A stretch of 50,515 bases of DNA from Hydrogenophilales bacterium 16-64-40 (lineage in GTDB: Bacteria > Pseudomonadota > Gammaproteobacteria > Burkholderiales > Thiobacillaceae), in NCBI GenBank assembly GCA_002256995.1, contig NCGX01000026.1:1-50515 (forward strand), read 5' to 3'. Below are positions 8,367-18,858 of the stretch, piece by piece. The stretch's first letter is position 1, and each line of letters opens with the position of its first letter. The notes beneath the pieces were generated by a model. It did no database searches and was not told the DNA's origin. It saw nothing but the letters and a program-made list of their open reading frames with translations. Position numbers and translations under genes: made by a program.

Positions 8367-11300
8367 GCGCGCTGCTCGACCAGCTGTGCGAGCGCTGCGG
8401 GGTGTTGCCCGGCTACCGCGACATCTGGGACGGTCTCCATCAAACCCCCGACACGACGAAGCGCGCCCTGCTCGCCGCCATGGGCCTGCCGGCGAATAGC
8501 GACGAAGAGGCCGCCGCGTCCCTGCAGGCGCTGGTCCGGCGCGAGTGGGCGCGGTCGCTGCCGCCGGTGATGGTGGTGCGCGAGCCGGCGCGGCCGCACC
8601 GCATCGCCATCGCGCTGCCGCTGGCCGAGGAGACGCAGGCCTGGCGCTGGCGCCTGCAGCGCGAGTCGGGGGCCGAAGACCGCGGCGAGTGCGTGCCGGC
8701 GGACCTGGAGGCGGCCGGACGCTGCGATCTCGACGGCCTCACCTTCGTGCGGCGGGTGCTGCCGCTGGATTTTCTGGTGGAGCCGGGTTATCACCGCTTC
8801 ATCCTCGAACGAACCGACGGCCAGGGCGAGACAGCCGAGATGTCGTTCATCGTCGCCCCCGCCGCCTGCTACGTGCCGCCGGCAATCCAGGGCGAGGGGC
8901 GCGCATGGGGCTTCGCGGCCCAGCTCTACGGCATCCGCTCCGAACGCAACTGGGGCATCGGCGACTTCGGCGACCTGCGCAACCTGCTCGAATACTGCGC
9001 CGCGGTCGGCGCCGGCACCGTGCTGCTCAACCCGCTGCACGCGCTGTTCCCGGACGCCCCTGAACACGCCAGCCCCTACAGTCCTTCCAGCCGCTCGTTC
9101 TTCAACACGCTTTATCTCGACGTCGAGGCCATCGCCGATTTCGCCGAATGCGAGGAAGCCCGCACGATGGTGCACGTGCCGCAGTTCCAGGCGCGGCTGC
9201 GGGCACTGCGCGCCGCCGATCAGGTCGATTACCGTGGCGTGGCGGTGCTCAAGAATCAGGTCCTCGAATGCCTGTATGAACATTTCCGCAGCGAGCACCT
9301 CGACCATGACAGCGCGCGGGCGCAGGGATTCCGCGCCTTCCAGTCCGAGCGCGGCGAAGGCCTGCGCCGCCAGGCGCTGTTCGAGGCGCTGCAGGCGCAT
9401 TTTCGCGCACAGGACAGCGCAGTGTGGGGTTGGCCGGCGTGGCCGGAGGCCTACCGCGACCCGCACGCCCCCGCGGTGGACGGCTTCTGCGAAGCCTATC
9501 TGCAACGGGTGGAGTTTTTCGAATACCTGCAGTGGCAGGCGAGCGACCAGCTGGCCGCAGCCGGCACCCGTTCGTGGGAACTCGGGCTCGGCATCGGCGT
9601 CATGCTCGATCTTGCGATCGGCGTGGCGGAAGGCGGCGCCGCGGCCTGGCGCCGGCGCGAACTCTATGCGCTCGGCGCCAGCACCGGCGCGCCGCCCGAC
9701 CTGATCAACCGCATGGGGCAGGACTGGGGCCTGCCGCCGTGGATTCCGCAGCGGCTGACCGACGCGGCCTACGCGCCTTTCATCGAGCTGCTGCGCGCCA
9801 ACATGCGCGACGCCGGCGCGCTGCGCCTCGACCACGTGATGGGGCTGCAGCGCCTGTTCTGGGTTGCACGCGGGCTGCCCATCGCGGAAGGCGCCTACGT
9901 GCTGTATCCGTTCGATGACCTGCTCGGCATCCTTGCGCTGGAAAGCCAGCGCAACCGCTGCCTGGTGGTGGGCGAGGATCTCGGCACGGTGCCGGACGCG
10001 GTGCGTGACACGCTGCATCCGATGAATGTGCTGTCGACGCGGCTGCTGTATTTCGAGCGGCAGGACAACGGCCGGCTTCAGCCGCCGCAGGCCTACCCGG
10101 AAAATGCCGTGGCCGCGGTGACCACCCATGACCTGCCGACGCTGGCGGGCTTCTGGCAGGGATTGGACATCGACCTGCGCGACCGCCTACACCTGTTTCC
10201 GGACGACGAGGTGCGCAATGAGCAGGTGGTCACCCGCTCGGAAGACCGCGCGCAATTGCTGGTGGCGCTGGAAGGCGAGGGCGTGCTGCCGCCCGGCAGC
10301 GGGATGCAGCCAGTGGCCTTTCCCGAAATGACGCCCGAACTGGCGGCCGCGGTCTACACCTATCTGGCGCGGGCGCCCTCCAAGCTGCTGCTGGTGCAGA
10401 TGGAAGACGGCTTCGGCGTGCACGAGCAGCCCAACCTGCCGGGCACGGTGGAGCCGGTCTATCCGAACTGGCGGCTGAAGATGCCGCTCAATTTGGAGGC
10501 GTGGTACGACAGCCCCTATTTGCAGGCCATTTTGCCGGCGCTGCGCCAGGCGCGGCCGGTGGTCCAGGTGGCCGGTCCCGCCGGCGGGACGGGGGAGGGC
10601 GTGCGCCTGTGGATTCCGCGCGCGACCTACCGGCTGCAGCTGAACCGCGATTTCAAGCTGCGCCAGGCGACGGCGCTGCTGTCCTATCTGGACGAGCTCG
10701 GCGTCAGCCACTGCTACCTGTCGCCGATTTTCAAGGCGCGCCCCGGCAGCCGCCACGGCTACGACATCACCGACCACAGCAGCCTCAACCCGGAAATCGC
10801 CGGCGCCGAGGATTTCGAGCAGTTCGTCGCGACGCTGAAGCGTCGCGGCATGGGTCAGATCCTCGACATGGTGCCCAATCACATGGGCATCATGGGCGCC
10901 GACAACGGCTGGTGGCTGGACGTGCTGGAGAACGGTCCAGCCTCCCGCTTCGCCGGCTATTTCGACATCGACTGGTACGCCAGCGCCGGGGACCTGCCGG
11001 GGCGGGTGCTGCTGCCGGTGCTCGGCGACCACTACGGCGTGGTGCTCGAAAGCGGCGAGCTCCGGCTCGCATTCGATGCGGAGCAGGGTGCCTTCAGCGT
11101 GTTCTATTACGAGCATCGCTTCCCGGTGGACCCGCGCGAGTACCCGCGCATCCTAGGTCACGACCTGGCGCGTCTGCAGGCGCGGCTGGGCACCGAGGAT
11201 GCGGCGCAGCTGGAATTCCAGTCGCTGCTCACGGCTTTCGGCCATCTGCCGGGGCGCGACAGCGTGGACGCCGAATCGGTGGCCGAGCGCAACCGCGACA

Positions 11301-13519
11301 AGGAAGTGCACAAGCACCATCTGGCCTCGCTGTATGTGGGCAGCGCCGACATTGCGCAGTTCGTCGATGAGAACGTGACGACATTCAACGGCACCTCAGC
11401 GCCGGGCGCCGGGGGGTTCGACCTGATGCACGACCTGCTGCAGGCCCAGGCCTTCCGGCTGGCGTTCTGGCGCGTGGCGTCTGACGAGATCAACTATCGC
11501 CGCTTCTTCGACATCAACGACCTGGCGGCGCTGCGCATGGACAACCCTGAAGTGTTCGAGGCCACGCACCGCCTGGTGCACGAGCTGCTGGCGCGCGGCT
11601 ACGTGAACGGCCTGCGCATTGACCACCCGGACGGGCTATATGACCCGCAGGCCTATTTCGGGCGGCTGCAGGCGATGGCGGCGGCGATGGCCCCCAATCC
11701 GGAGGAAGCAAACACGCGGCCGCTGTACCTGGTGGTGGAGAAGATTCTTGCCGCCCACGAACATCTGCCGGAATCGTGGCCCGTTCACGGCACCACCGGC
11801 TACGACTTCGCGGCGGCGTGCGGCGGCCTGTTCGTCGACGCAGCTGCCGAAGAGCCCTTCACCCACCTCTATCAGAACTTCATCCACACGCATCCGGATT
11901 TCAACGAGATGGTGCGCGCCAACAAGCACCTGATCATGGAAATTTCGCTGGCTGGCGAGCTGCAGGTGCTGGCGACCCAGCTGACGCGGCTGGCCAAGGG
12001 GGATCGCCGCACCTGCGACTTCACCTTCAATAGCCTGCGCGGCGCGCTGGCCGAAATCGTCGCCAGCTTCCCGGTCTACCGCACCTATGTCGCAAACTGC
12101 GAAACCGCGCCGGATGATGTGCGCTACGTGGAGTGGGCAGTGGGGGTGGCGAAGCGGCGCAGCCAGGCGACCGACACCAGCATTTTCGATTTCGTTCGCG
12201 ACGTGCTGTTGGCACGCCAGGGGCAGGGCCGCAGCGAGGACTACCAGCAGGCGGCGTGCGCCTTCAGCATGAAGTTCCAGCAATACAGCAGCCCGGTGAT
12301 GGCGAAGGCGGTGGAGGACACCACCTTCTACCAGTACAACCGGCTGCTGGCCTTGAACGAGGTCGGCGCCGAGCCGCACCGCTTCGGCGTCTCGCTGGCG
12401 GCCTTTCACCACGAGAACCAGGCGCGTGCGCGGCGCTGGCCGCACGCCATGCTGGCCGGCTCCACCCACGACAGCAAGCGCTCGGAGGACGTTCGGGCGC
12501 GGCTCGCCGCGCTCTCGGAAATGCCGGACGCGTGGCGCCGCGCGTTATCGCGCTGGAGCAAGCTCAACCGCAGCAAGCGCCGCCGGCTGGATACCGCGCG
12601 CGCGCCCTGCCGCAACGACGAGTATCTGCTGTACCAGACCCTGCTCGGGATCTGGCCGTTCGAGGCGGCGGACGCCGAAACTCTGGCGCAGCTTTCAGAA
12701 CGGATCGAGGTCTACATGACGAAGGCGGTGCGCGAGGCCAAGGTGAATAGTTCGTGGATCAATCCGAATGCCGATTACGAGGCGGCGACCGGCGACTTCG
12801 TTCGTGCCCTGCTGGCGCCCGAGCCGAACAACCTGTTCCTGCGCGACTTCGTGCCGTTCGCGCAGCAGGTTGCGCGCGTGGGTGCCTTCAACAGCCTCGG
12901 GCAATTGCTGCTCAGGCTCACCTCGCCCGGCGTGCCGGATCTTTACCAGGGCAGCGAGTTGTGGGACTTCAGTCTGGTCGACCCCGACAACCGGCGGCCG
13001 GTGGACTATGCGCAGCGGCAGGCGGCGCTGCAGTCGATCCGGACAGCATGTGCAGAGCGGGGCGAGGCGGCATGTGCGGGTGAACTGCTCGCGCGGCTGC
13101 AGGACGGGCAGATCAAGCTATATCTGACATGTAAGACACTGGCGCTGCGTCGCGAATGCGAGGTGCTGTTCCGCGACGGCGACTACCTGCCGCTCAAAAC
13201 CCACGGCGCGTGCGCGGAACAACTGTGCGCCTTCGCCCGCCACGCTGCGGGCGAGACTTTGCTTGTCCTGGTGCCGCGTCTGTTCGGTAGCCTGATGGGC
13301 GAGGGCGGTCGCCTGCCGGTCGGCGATGGCGTGTGGGGTGACACCTGGGTCGAACTGCCGCCGGAACGGATGCACGTGCAGTGGGATAATGTGCTGACCG
13401 GGCAGACCGTCGACACGCAGGCCCTGGGTGAGGCGCACGGCCTGCTGCTGGCGCAGGTGTTCGAGCGGTTTCCCTATGCGCTGCTGCGTGCGCACGACAG
13501 ACCCGATTCATTAACCTAG
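8363..13519 (+). CDS. malQ-treY: 4-alpha-glucanotransferase (MalQ) / malto-oligosyltrehalose synthase (TreY) fusion
   Basis: This 1718-residue protein joins two GH enzymes. Residues about 1-740 are a GH77 amylomaltase: it has GAPPDLINRMGQDWGLPPW, nucleophile D490 in RLDHVMGL, E538 in GEDLGTVP and a later THDLPT motif. Residues about 750-1718 are TreY: ATYRLQLN, MVPNHMG, nucleophile D1087 in RIDHPDG, E1126 in VVEKIL, and STHDSKRSED. MalQ would remodel short maltodextrins into chains long enough for TreY, which turns the reducing end into a trehalosyl unit that TreZ releases. The start at 8363 overlaps the treZ stop and has GGAGG upstream. Both halves look intact. Confidence 0.94.
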   Translation: MSALLDQLCERCGVLPGYRDIWDGLHQTPDTTKRALLAAMGLPANSDEEAAASLQALVRREWARSLPPVMVVREPARPHRIAIALPLAEETQAWRWRLQRESGAEDRGECVPADLEAAGRCDLDGLTFVRRVLPLDFLVEPGYHRFILERTDGQGETAEMSFIVAPAACYVPPAIQGEGRAWGFAAQLYGIRSERNWGIGDFGDLRNLLEYCAAVGAGTVLLNPLHALFPDAPEHASPYSPSSRSFFNTLYLDVEAIADFAECEEARTMVHVPQFQARLRALRAADQVDYRGVAVLKNQVLECLYEHFRSEHLDHDSARAQGFRAFQSERGEGLRRQALFEALQAHFRAQDSAVWGWPAWPEAYRDPHAPAVDGFCEAYLQRVEFFEYLQWQASDQLAAAGTRSWELGLGIGVMLDLAIGVAEGGAAAWRRRELYALGASTGAPPDLINRMGQDWGLPPWIPQRLTDAAYAPFIELLRANMRDAGALRLDHVMGLQRLFWVARGLPIAEGAYVLYPFDDLLGILALESQRNRCLVVGEDLGTVPDAVRDTLHPMNVLSTRLLYFERQDNGRLQPPQAYPENAVAAVTTHDLPTLAGFWQGLDIDLRDRLHLFPDDEVRNEQVVTRSEDRAQLLVALEGEGVLPPGSGMQPVAFPEMTPELAAAVYTYLARAPSKLLLVQMEDGFGVHEQPNLPGTVEPVYPNWRLKMPLNLEAWYDSPYLQAILPALRQARPVVQVAGPAGGTGEGVRLWIPRATYRLQLNRDFKLRQATALLSYLDELGVSHCYLSPIFKARPGSRHGYDITDHSSLNPEIAGAEDFEQFVATLKRRGMGQILDMVPNHMGIMGADNGWWLDVLENGPASRFAGYFDIDWYASAGDLPGRVLLPVLGDHYGVVLESGELRLAFDAEQGAFSVFYYEHRFPVDPREYPRILGHDLARLQARLGTEDAAQLEFQSLLTAFGHLPGRDSVDAESVAERNRDKEVHKHHLASLYVGSADIAQFVDENVTTFNGTSAPGAGGFDLMHDLLQAQAFRLAFWRVASDEINYRRFFDINDLAALRMDNPEVFEATHRLVHELLARGYVNGLRIDHPDGLYDPQAYFGRLQAMAAAMAPNPEEANTRPLYLVVEKILAAHEHLPESWPVHGTTGYDFAAACGGLFVDAAAEEPFTHLYQNFIHTHPDFNEMVRANKHLIMEISLAGELQVLATQLTRLAKGDRRTCDFTFNSLRGALAEIVASFPVYRTYVANCETAPDDVRYVEWAVGVAKRRSQATDTSIFDFVRDVLLARQGQGRSEDYQQAACAFSMKFQQYSSPVMAKAVEDTTFYQYNRLLALNEVGAEPHRFGVSLAAFHHENQARARRWPHAMLAGSTHDSKRSEDVRARLAALSEMPDAWRRALSRWSKLNRSKRRRLDTARAPCRNDEYLLYQTLLGIWPFEAADAETLAQLSERIEVYMTKAVREAKVNSSWINPNADYEAATGDFVRALLAPEPNNLFLRDFVPFAQQVARVGAFNSLGQLLLRLTSPGVPDLYQGSELWDFSLVDPDNRRPVDYAQRQAALQSIRTACAERGEAACAGELLARLQDGQIKLYLTCKTLALRRECEVLFRDGDYLPLKTHGACAEQLCAFARHAAGETLLVLVPRLFGSLMGEGGRLPVGDGVWGDTWVELPPERMHVQWDNVLTGQTVDTQALGEAHGLLLAQVFERFPYALLRAHDRPDSLT

Positions 13520-13530
13520 GAGAAGCAAGC

Positions 13531-14121
13531 ATGACTGAAATCAACCCGAACCCACCGGAAGCCGGCGCGCGGGGAATCTGGCACCGACACCGTCTGGCGA
13601 TCATCGTCGCCGCGATCGGCCTCGTCATCATCGGCTGGCTGTATGTCTCCAAGGGCATCGCGGTGAGGCAGGCGCAGGAAGCGGCGAAACAGGTGCAGGC
13701 AGACGTGACGGTCCAGCGCGCGGAATGGGTCAAGCGGGCCGAGGCCCGCCAAGCCGAGATGGTGAAGCAGTCGCTCAACCAGTTCGGCGTGCCGCTGGCA
13801 TGGGCGATCCGCCGCGAAATGATGGGCGGGAACCTGGATCAGGTGGACCAGTACGTGACCGACCTGGTCAAGCTGGAAGGCTTCGGTGGGGTGACGGTGG
13901 CGCAGGCGGACGGCGCCGTTGTCGTGGCCAGCGATCGCAGGCATCTGGGCACCGCCTTCGGCAGTCTTTATGCCGAGCGCTATCTGACGGCGGCGCAGAT
14001 TACCGCCGAGGAGACCGCGCCCGGGCAGTGGCTGCTGGTGGTGCCGGTGATGGGGCTGAATGCGCGCCTCGGCACGGTGGCCATCGAGTATCAGGCGCCG
14101 CCGTCCACACTGGGCGAGTAA
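13531..14121 (+). CDS. Membrane-anchored protein with a periplasmic sensor-like domain, no output domain
   Basis: The 196-residue product has a short cytoplasmic N-terminus, one transmembrane helix (about residues 24-41), a basic, Gln/Ala-rich probable coiled coil (about 45-85) and a C-terminal domain. The strand pattern there (VTVAQADGAVVVASDRRHLGTAF) resembles single-Cache or extracytoplasmic PAS sensors. The protein ends after that domain, with no kinase, cyclase or methyl-accepting module. A good AGGAGA site lies 8 bases before the ATG. It follows the malQ-treY gene by only 11 bases, so it is the last gene of the trehalose operon. The fold assignment is an inference; I do not recognise a named family. 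Confidence 0.7.
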   Translation: MTEINPNPPEAGARGIWHRHRLAIIVAAIGLVIIGWLYVSKGIAVRQAQEAAKQVQADVTVQRAEWVKRAEARQAEMVKQSLNQFGVPLAWAIRREMMGGNLDQVDQYVTDLVKLEGFGGVTVAQADGAVVVASDRRHLGTAFGSLYAERYLTAAQITAEETAPGQWLLVVPVMGLNARLGTVAIEYQAPPSTLGE

Positions 14122-14128
14122 GGGTCGA

Positions 14129-16231
<2,103 letters not shown>

Positions 16232-16315
16232 GTGGGTGAATGCATTTCTGTTTCGTTGGCTATAAATATTGAATAGGACATATCACACGCGAGGGAAAAC
16301 TTGTGGAGCAGCGCG
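16232..16315. promoter_or_regulatory. Divergent glgX/glgC promoter region
   Basis: These 84 bases are the only sequence between two divergent glycogen genes and are AT-rich in an otherwise GC-rich region. For glgC, TTGGCT (16256-16261) and CATATC (16279-16284) are separated by 17 bases and could be -35/-10 elements. On the opposite strand the TATTTATAG segment could serve glgX. The two promoters would overlap. The assignment is by eye only. Confidence 0.4.
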
Positions 16316-17584
16316 ATGCTTGAAAGGCGCGGACGCGAGAAGGTGATGGCGTTTGTCATGGCAGGCGGCGAGGGCTCACGCCTGCGGCCGCTGACGGCAG
16401 ACCGCTGCAAGCCGGCGGTGCCGTTCGGAAGCCGCTACCGCATCGTCGATTTCGTGTTGAGCAACCTGGCGAACTCCGATATTCGTTCAATCTATTTGCT
16501 GGTGCAATACATGCCGCAGTCGCTGATCGAGCATATTCGCAAGGCGTGGTCGGTTTCCACCCTGTTCTCCGATCAGTTCGTGACGGTGGTGCCGCCGCAA
16601 ATGACCAAGGAACATATGCAGTTCGGCGGCACGGCAGACGCGGTGTATCAGAGCCTGAACCTGATGAACATGCATCGCCCGGATCTGGTGGCGGTGTTCG
16701 GCGCGGACCACATTTATCGCATGGATGTGCGGCAGATGGTGCGCTTCCATTGCGAGAACGAAGCGGACGTCACGGTGGCCGCGCTGCCGGTGCCCCTCGA
16801 CCAGGCTGCCAATTTCGGCATCATCGAAACCGATGCGGCGGGACGAATCCACGGCTTTCAGGAAAAGCCCGCGCAGGCGAAGCCGATGCCCAACGATTCG
16901 CAGCGTGCCTACGCCTCGATGGGGAATTATCTGTTCAGGGCGGACATGCTGAGGGCGGCACTGGAGGAGGCGCACCGGCGCGGCGAGACCGATTTCGGTC
17001 ACCATGTGCTGCCGCGCCTGTCGCAGACCAACCGGGTATTTGCCTACGACTTCGCAACCAACGTGGTGCCCGGCACCAAGCCCTACGAGGAAGCCGGCTA
17101 CTGGCGCGATGTGGGCACCCTGGACACCTATTACGCGGCCCACATGGACGTGCTCGGCATCGAGCCGTGCTTCGACGCCTTCAATCCGCAATGGCCGATT
17201 TACTCCAGTCATTACCAGGGGCCGACCGCGCGGGTGATTCGCGGCATGCTAGACAATGTGCTGATGGGCGCGGCAACCATCGTCAGCGACGCGACCATCC
17301 GCAATTCGCTGTTGCGGCGCGAGGTGGTGGTCGAACCGGGGGCCGTGATCGAGGACTGCGTGATCATGGATTATGTGCGCGTCGGCGCCGGCGCCAGGCT
17401 GCGGCATGCGATCATCGACCGGCATAACAACATCGCGCCCGGCACCCAGATCGGCTACGAGCACGAACGCGACCGCGCGGCCGGCTATCACGTCACCGAA
17501 GGCGGGCTTGTCGTGCTTCCGCTGGGCGATGTCCGGTATTTCGCCCGCGAGGGGTATCGTAACGGGAGCGGGTATTCCGAGTAG
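16316..17584 (+). CDS. glgC: Glucose-1-phosphate adenylyltransferase (ADP-glucose pyrophosphorylase)
   Basis: GlgC makes ADP-glucose from ATP and glucose 1-phosphate, the committed step to bacterial glycogen. The 422-residue product carries the nucleotidyltransferase loop AGGEGSRLRPLT followed by the CKPAVPFG segment, the catalytic region GADHIYRMD, the sugar-binding FQEKP, and a C-terminal left-handed beta helix (IRNSLLRREVVVEPGAVIED). The ATG at 16316 has GGAG 7 bases upstream; an in-frame TTG at 16301 is less likely. No glgA or glgB lies in the window. The downstream neighbour is ackA, 39 bases away on the same strand. Confidence 0.96.
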   Translation: MLERRGREKVMAFVMAGGEGSRLRPLTADRCKPAVPFGSRYRIVDFVLSNLANSDIRSIYLLVQYMPQSLIEHIRKAWSVSTLFSDQFVTVVPPQMTKEHMQFGGTADAVYQSLNLMNMHRPDLVAVFGADHIYRMDVRQMVRFHCENEADVTVAALPVPLDQAANFGIIETDAAGRIHGFQEKPAQAKPMPNDSQRAYASMGNYLFRADMLRAALEEAHRRGETDFGHHVLPRLSQTNRVFAYDFATNVVPGTKPYEEAGYWRDVGTLDTYYAAHMDVLGIEPCFDAFNPQWPIYSSHYQGPTARVIRGMLDNVLMGAATIVSDATIRNSLLRREVVVEPGAVIEDCVIMDYVRVGAGARLRHAIIDRHNNIAPGTQIGYEHERDRAAGYHVTEGGLVVLPLGDVRYFAREGYRNGSGYSE

Positions 17585-17623
17585 AAGGTTTTTCCTCCCG
17601 CAACAGCAGTTCACCGAGCCGAC

Positions 17624-18805
17624 ATGCACACCGCCCTGCTGATTCTCAACGCCGGCTCTTCCAGCCTTAAATTCGCCATCTATCAGGCCGACGCGGTGGG
17701 CGACCAGCAGGCCGTCTATCGCGGCAGCGTCGAGGAGATCGGCCGCAACGGGCGCTTCCAGGTGTTTCACACGCCGGACGGCCCGATCGATCAGGCCGTT
17801 GCCGTGGCAAACCATGAGCAGGCGCTGCAGCAGGTCCTGGACTGGCTGGAGGCGCGCCACCCCGGCCTGGCATTCCGCGCGGCCGGGCACCGCGTGGTGC
17901 ATGGCGGCGCCGACTACATCCATCCGGTGCGGATCGATGCCGGCGTGATGGCGGACCTGGAAACGCTCATTCCGCTGAGCCCCTTGCATCAGCCCCACAA
18001 CCTGGCGGGCATCCGTGCGCTGGCACGGCTGCGCCCCGACTTGCCGCAGGTCGCCTGCTTCGATACCGCCTTCCACCACACCCTGCCGCCGCTGGCCCGG
18101 CGCTTCGCCCTGCCGCGGGAATTCGACGAACGCGGCATCCGCCGCTATGGATTCCATGGCCTGTCCTACGAGCATATCGCCAGCGTGCTGCCGGACTATC
18201 TGGGACCCGCGGCCGAGGGCCGGGTAGTGGTCGCCCATCTCGGCAACGGCGCCAGCCTGTGCGCAATGCGGCAGCGGCGCAGCGTGGAAACCTCGATGAG
18301 CTTCACTCCGCTCGACGGCATTCCCATGGCCAGCCGCTGCGGCACGCTCGACCCCGGCGTGCTGCTCTACCTGATGCGCGAGGAGGGCATGAGCCCGCAA
18401 CAACTCGACGAGTTGCTGCACCATCGTGCCGGCCTGCTCGGCGTCTCCGGCATCAGCGGCGACGTGCGAACGCTGCAGGCGAGCAGCGATCCGCATGCCG
18501 CCGAGGCGCTCGACCTGTTCGCCTACCGCACGGCCCAGGCCATCGCCGGCCATGTCGTCGCGCTCGAAGGCATCGACGCCCTGGTCTTCACCGCGGGCAT
18601 CGGCGAGCATGCCGCGCCGGTGCGCGCCGCCATTTGCCGCCACCTCGCCTGGCTCGGCCTGGCGCTCGACGAGGCGACCAACCCGCGCCACGGCCCTCGC
18701 ATCAGCCAGGCGGACAGCCCTGTTTCAGCCTGGGTCATCCCCACCAACGAGGAAAGAGTGATCGCATGCCACGCCTGGGCGCTGACCGGGCCGGCCAGCT
18801 TGTAA
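17624..18805 (+). CDS. ackA: Acetate kinase
   Basis: Acetate kinase converts acetyl phosphate and ADP into acetate and ATP. The 393-residue product has the ASKHA-fold signature NAGSSSLKF near the N-terminus, HRVVHGG, the [10 protein letters not shown] motif and [10 protein letters not shown] at the C-terminal end. It sits between glgC and the phosphoketolase gene, with 53 bases to the latter. The pairing supports a phosphoketolase route in which Xfp produces acetyl phosphate and AckA harvests it as ATP. No pta gene is present here. Confidence 0.96.
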   Translation: MHTALLILNAGSSSLKFAIYQADAVGDQQAVYRGSVEEIGRNGRFQVFHTPDGPIDQAVAVANHEQALQQVLDWLEARHPGLAFRAAGHRVVHGGADYIHPVRIDAGVMADLETLIPLSPLHQPHNLAGIRALARLRPDLPQVACFDTAFHHTLPPLARRFALPREFDERGIRRYGFHGLSYEHIASVLPDYLGPAAEGRVVVAHLGNGASLCAMRQRRSVETSMSFTPLDGIPMASRCGTLDPGVLLYLMREEGMSPQQLDELLHHRAGLLGVSGISGDVRTLQASSDPHAAEALDLFAYRTAQAIAGHVVALEGIDALVFTAGIGEHAAPVRAAICRHLAWLGLALDEATNPRHGPRISQADSPVSAWVIPTNEERVIACHAWALTGPASL

Positions 18806-18858
18806 CCTTAAGCCAACACAATCGTCCTCGCCCCTTACTGCACCGCAAAGGCCCCCCC

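Noticed and set aside
18259-18858. 200-codon upstream extension of the phosphoketolase frame
   Set aside because: It overlaps ackA completely and is Arg/Ala-rich; the start at 18859 matches the family.
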